64,000 nt of DNA from Eubacterium sp. (GTDB taxonomy: Bacteria; Bacillota; Clostridia; Lachnospirales; Lachnospiraceae), in the NCBI GenBank assembly GCA_017430325.1, contig JAFRNE010000037.1:102963-166962 (forward strand). The letters are read 5' to 3'. Shown piece by piece: positions 62,691 to 64,000 of this stretch. Numbering within the stretch: the first letter of the stretch is position 1; every line of letters begins with the position of its first letter. A program made the position numbers and the translations under genes. The notes beneath the pieces are model-generated. The model saw nothing but the letters and a program-made list of their open reading frames with translations, was not told where the DNA came from and did no database searches.

Positions 62691-62984
62691 ATGATCAATC
62701 TCGGCAATATTATCAGATCTCTTCGAACACAAAGGAACTGGTCACAGGAAGATCTTGCTCGGAGAGTAGGAGTTAAAAAGTCTTCGATCAGTGCATATGA
62801 AAATGATATCCGTCTTCCTTCTTATGATGTTCTCATTGAATTAGCCAGAGTATTTGATGTTTCCACCGACTATCTACTTGAGGTTGAAAACAGGCATATC
62901 ATTGACGTTTCCGGTTTGTCAGAGCCGGAGCTGGAAGCTATAAAGCACCTCATACGTGTTATGAAGTACAAATCCTTCTTTTAA
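62691..62984 (+). CDS. XRE-family HTH regulator
   Basis: The 97-residue protein has an HTH domain at its N-terminus (RSLRTQRNWSQEDLARRVGV, then KKSSISAYENDIRLPS) and a dimerisation-type tail (DVSTDYLLEVENRH). This is the small Cro/C1 type. GGAGG precedes the ATG. It is divergent from the riboswitch operon with about 390 nt between the first codons, so it might control that promoter; that is only inference. A TTGATA/TAGATA pair 16 bp apart (near 62611-62638) may be its promoter. Confidence 0.92.
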   Translation: MINLGNIIRSLRTQRNWSQEDLARRVGVKKSSISAYENDIRLPSYDVLIELARVFDVSTDYLLEVENRHIIDVSGLSEPELEAIKHLIRVMKYKSFF

Positions 62985-63016
62985 TGATCAAAGCATAAAA
63001 TGAATAGCATCATAAA

Positions 63017-63048
63017 TAAAAATACCCTCTTCCGAGAGAGTATTTTTT
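63017..63048 (+). terminator. Terminator of the XRE gene
   Basis: AATAC-c-CTCT (63021-63030) pairs with AGAG-a-GTATT (63035-63044) around a TCCG loop, followed by TTTT on plus. It lies about 35 nt after the XRE stop. Confidence 0.75.
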
Positions 63049-63075
63049 GTTTGTCGCAGACATCTGTGGTACAAT
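63047..63075 (+). promoter_or_regulatory. Promoter of the Thr/Glu-rich lipoprotein gene
   Basis: TTGTTT (63047-63052) and TACAAT (63070-63075) are 17 bp apart, about 43 nt before the ATG. The -35 overlaps the end of the XRE terminator. Confidence 0.5.
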
Positions 63076-63118
63076 GATGTTGGGTGTTTTTGTTTTATGT
63101 TTTGGGAGGGAACAGCCT

Positions 63119-63910
63119 ATGAAAAAAAGGATAACTCTTGCTCTTGCGGCAGCTATGTTGATATGTCTTACGGCATGCGGTGGAAAGGATGGCGATAACA
63201 AGAAAACGACAGCTTCCGGAACATCAGCTGTCACTACGGAAAGCATTACCGTGAAGACCACCACTGAAACGACCACTGAAGCAACAACGGAAGCGACAAC
63301 CGAAGCTACCACGGAAACTACAACCGAGGCTACGACCGAAGCAACCACCGAGGTCACAACCGAAGAACGTGAGCAGCAGGATACCTCAATGCTTCGCGCA
63401 CACTTCATGTCCTGCTTCGAGAAGATAACCGATGTTTCACCTTACAGTTTTATTGCTGATGATCCACAGCCATATACTGTTTATATGATAGCTACAGGCG
63501 ATGGCTACACAAAAAAGAATAAGCTTTACACCTTTGAGGACGGTGATGAAAAGGATTATTCCGATTGGCATTCAGATAGCTTTGACGGTCTGAAGCAGAA
63601 GATCAAGGATCACGGTGGAAATATACGTTATACCTCTGATCCGAACCGCGCTTCTGTCATCATCCTCGTAGATCGCCGTTATTATGAAAGCAGTAAAGAA
63701 TACTCATCCGGCGTTACCGCTTACGAGCTGGACTACACAGTCACCTTGATCAACACCAAAACAGGCAGCTCAGATTCATTCAATGTATATATTTATCCTA
63801 AAAATGTTCTACAGAATGTGTCGGTCGGCGGAAAATACTACTGCACTCCTACCTTCGATGCTACAGAGTACAGCCGGTTCCTGAATAACCATCTGGACTG
63901 GTTTGAGTAA
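63119..63910 (+). CDS. Lipoprotein with Thr/Glu repeat linker, unknown function
   Basis: The 263-residue product has a lipoprotein signal with lipobox LTAC (MKKRITLALAAAMLICLTAC), a low-complexity linker of TTEATTEATTE units (about residues 45-82), and a folded C-terminal domain of about 170 residues (YTVYMIATGDGYTKKNKLYT, ASVIILVDRRYYESSKEYSS). I do not recognise the domain. The linker DNA has a repeated ACCGAAGCAACC-like pattern that may vary in length by slippage. GGGAGGG lies 8 nt before the ATG at 63119; an earlier ATG at 63047 is rejected. Confidence 0.85.
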   Translation: MKKRITLALAAAMLICLTACGGKDGDNKKTTASGTSAVTTESITVKTTTETTTEATTEATTEATTETTTEATTEATTEVTTEEREQQDTSMLRAHFMSCFEKITDVSPYSFIADDPQPYTVYMIATGDGYTKKNKLYTFEDGDEKDYSDWHSDSFDGLKQKIKDHGGNIRYTSDPNRASVIILVDRRYYESSKEYSSGVTAYELDYTVTLINTKTGSSDSFNVYIYPKNVLQNVSVGGKYYCTPTFDATEYSRFLNNHLDWFE

Positions 63911-63992
63911 TATATATCACTGAAAGCTTCTCACACGAAAGAAGTTTAAACAAATATGAATATGTCAATCGAGTAGGGGGTATTTCTAACAT

Positions 63993-64000
63993 ATGAGAAA
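63993..64000 (+). CDS. Possible start of a next gene, cut by the window edge
   Basis: An ATG at 63993 follows AGGGGG at 63975-63980 by 12 nt. Only two and a half codons (MR...) are visible, so nothing can be said about the product. Confidence 0.2.

Noticed and set aside
63010..63408. Minus-strand Val/Ser repeat frame
   Set aside because: It is the complement of the Thr/Glu repeat linker of the lipoprotein and has no ribosome binding site.

Overview
The window reads as a chromosomal segment of an anaerobic, low-to-mid GC Gram-positive bacterium of the Lachnospiraceae type (Clostridia). The reasons are the Firmicutes-style S10-spc-alpha ribosomal superoperon with zinc-type S14 and adk-infA-rpmJ, strong AGGAGG ribosome binding sites, a rubrerythrin, aromatic-rich cell-wall-binding repeats, Gram-positive lipoproteins, and a starch/galactan polysaccharide locus. 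No tRNA, rRNA, CRISPR or insertion sequence was recognised.

Region 1 (1-15019, minus strand) is the ribosomal superoperon, from rpsJ to a truncated rpoA at the left edge. It starts at a strong promoter (14991-15019) followed by a structured leader of about 220 nt. It is split by an internal promoter before adk and by an infA terminator followed by a new promoter before rpmJ. Non-coding stretches with several stem-loops lie between rpsJ and rplC and between rpmJ and rpsM.

Region 2 (15057-23534) is housekeeping and accessory: a NUDIX hydrolase, an MBL-fold hydrolase and a small unknown protein; a degraded Lys/Ala/Pro-rich gene with a 34-bp tandem repeat; a secreted NlpC/P60 wall hydrolase; DUF3137-like and M50-like membrane proteins; an unknown membrane protein; an RNA methyltransferase; and a two-rubredoxin rubrerythrin.

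Region 3 (23639-39876) is a carbohydrate locus: a membrane-anchored GH53 galactanase, a LacI regulator, an ABC sugar importer (binding lipoprotein and two permeases), amylomaltase, neopullulanase, type I pullulanase, a GH13 amylase lipoprotein and a second, divergent LacI regulator. Extracellular enzymes would release oligosaccharides, the ABC system would import them, and the cytoplasmic GH13/GH77 enzymes would convert them.

Region 4 (40015-62569, minus strand) is the most unusual part. It is a signalling cluster with three Ser/Thr kinases (one with ten PASTA repeats, one carrying an extracellular solute-binding-protein domain, one with a C-terminal FHA), two PP2C phosphatases, seven further FHA proteins (several with VWA, calcium-repeat or lipase modules outside the membrane), an SGNH hydrolase and an Lgt-like protein. 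The first operon starts from a consensus promoter and a cyclic-di-GMP-I riboswitch with a terminator, so the second messenger probably controls this phospho-signalling system. Between two of the FHA genes lies a compact locus that looks like a type I toxin-antitoxin pair: a hydrophobic/basic 46-residue peptide opposed by a convergent antisense RNA.

Region 5 (62691-64000) holds a divergent XRE-type regulator and a Thr/Glu-rich lipoprotein.
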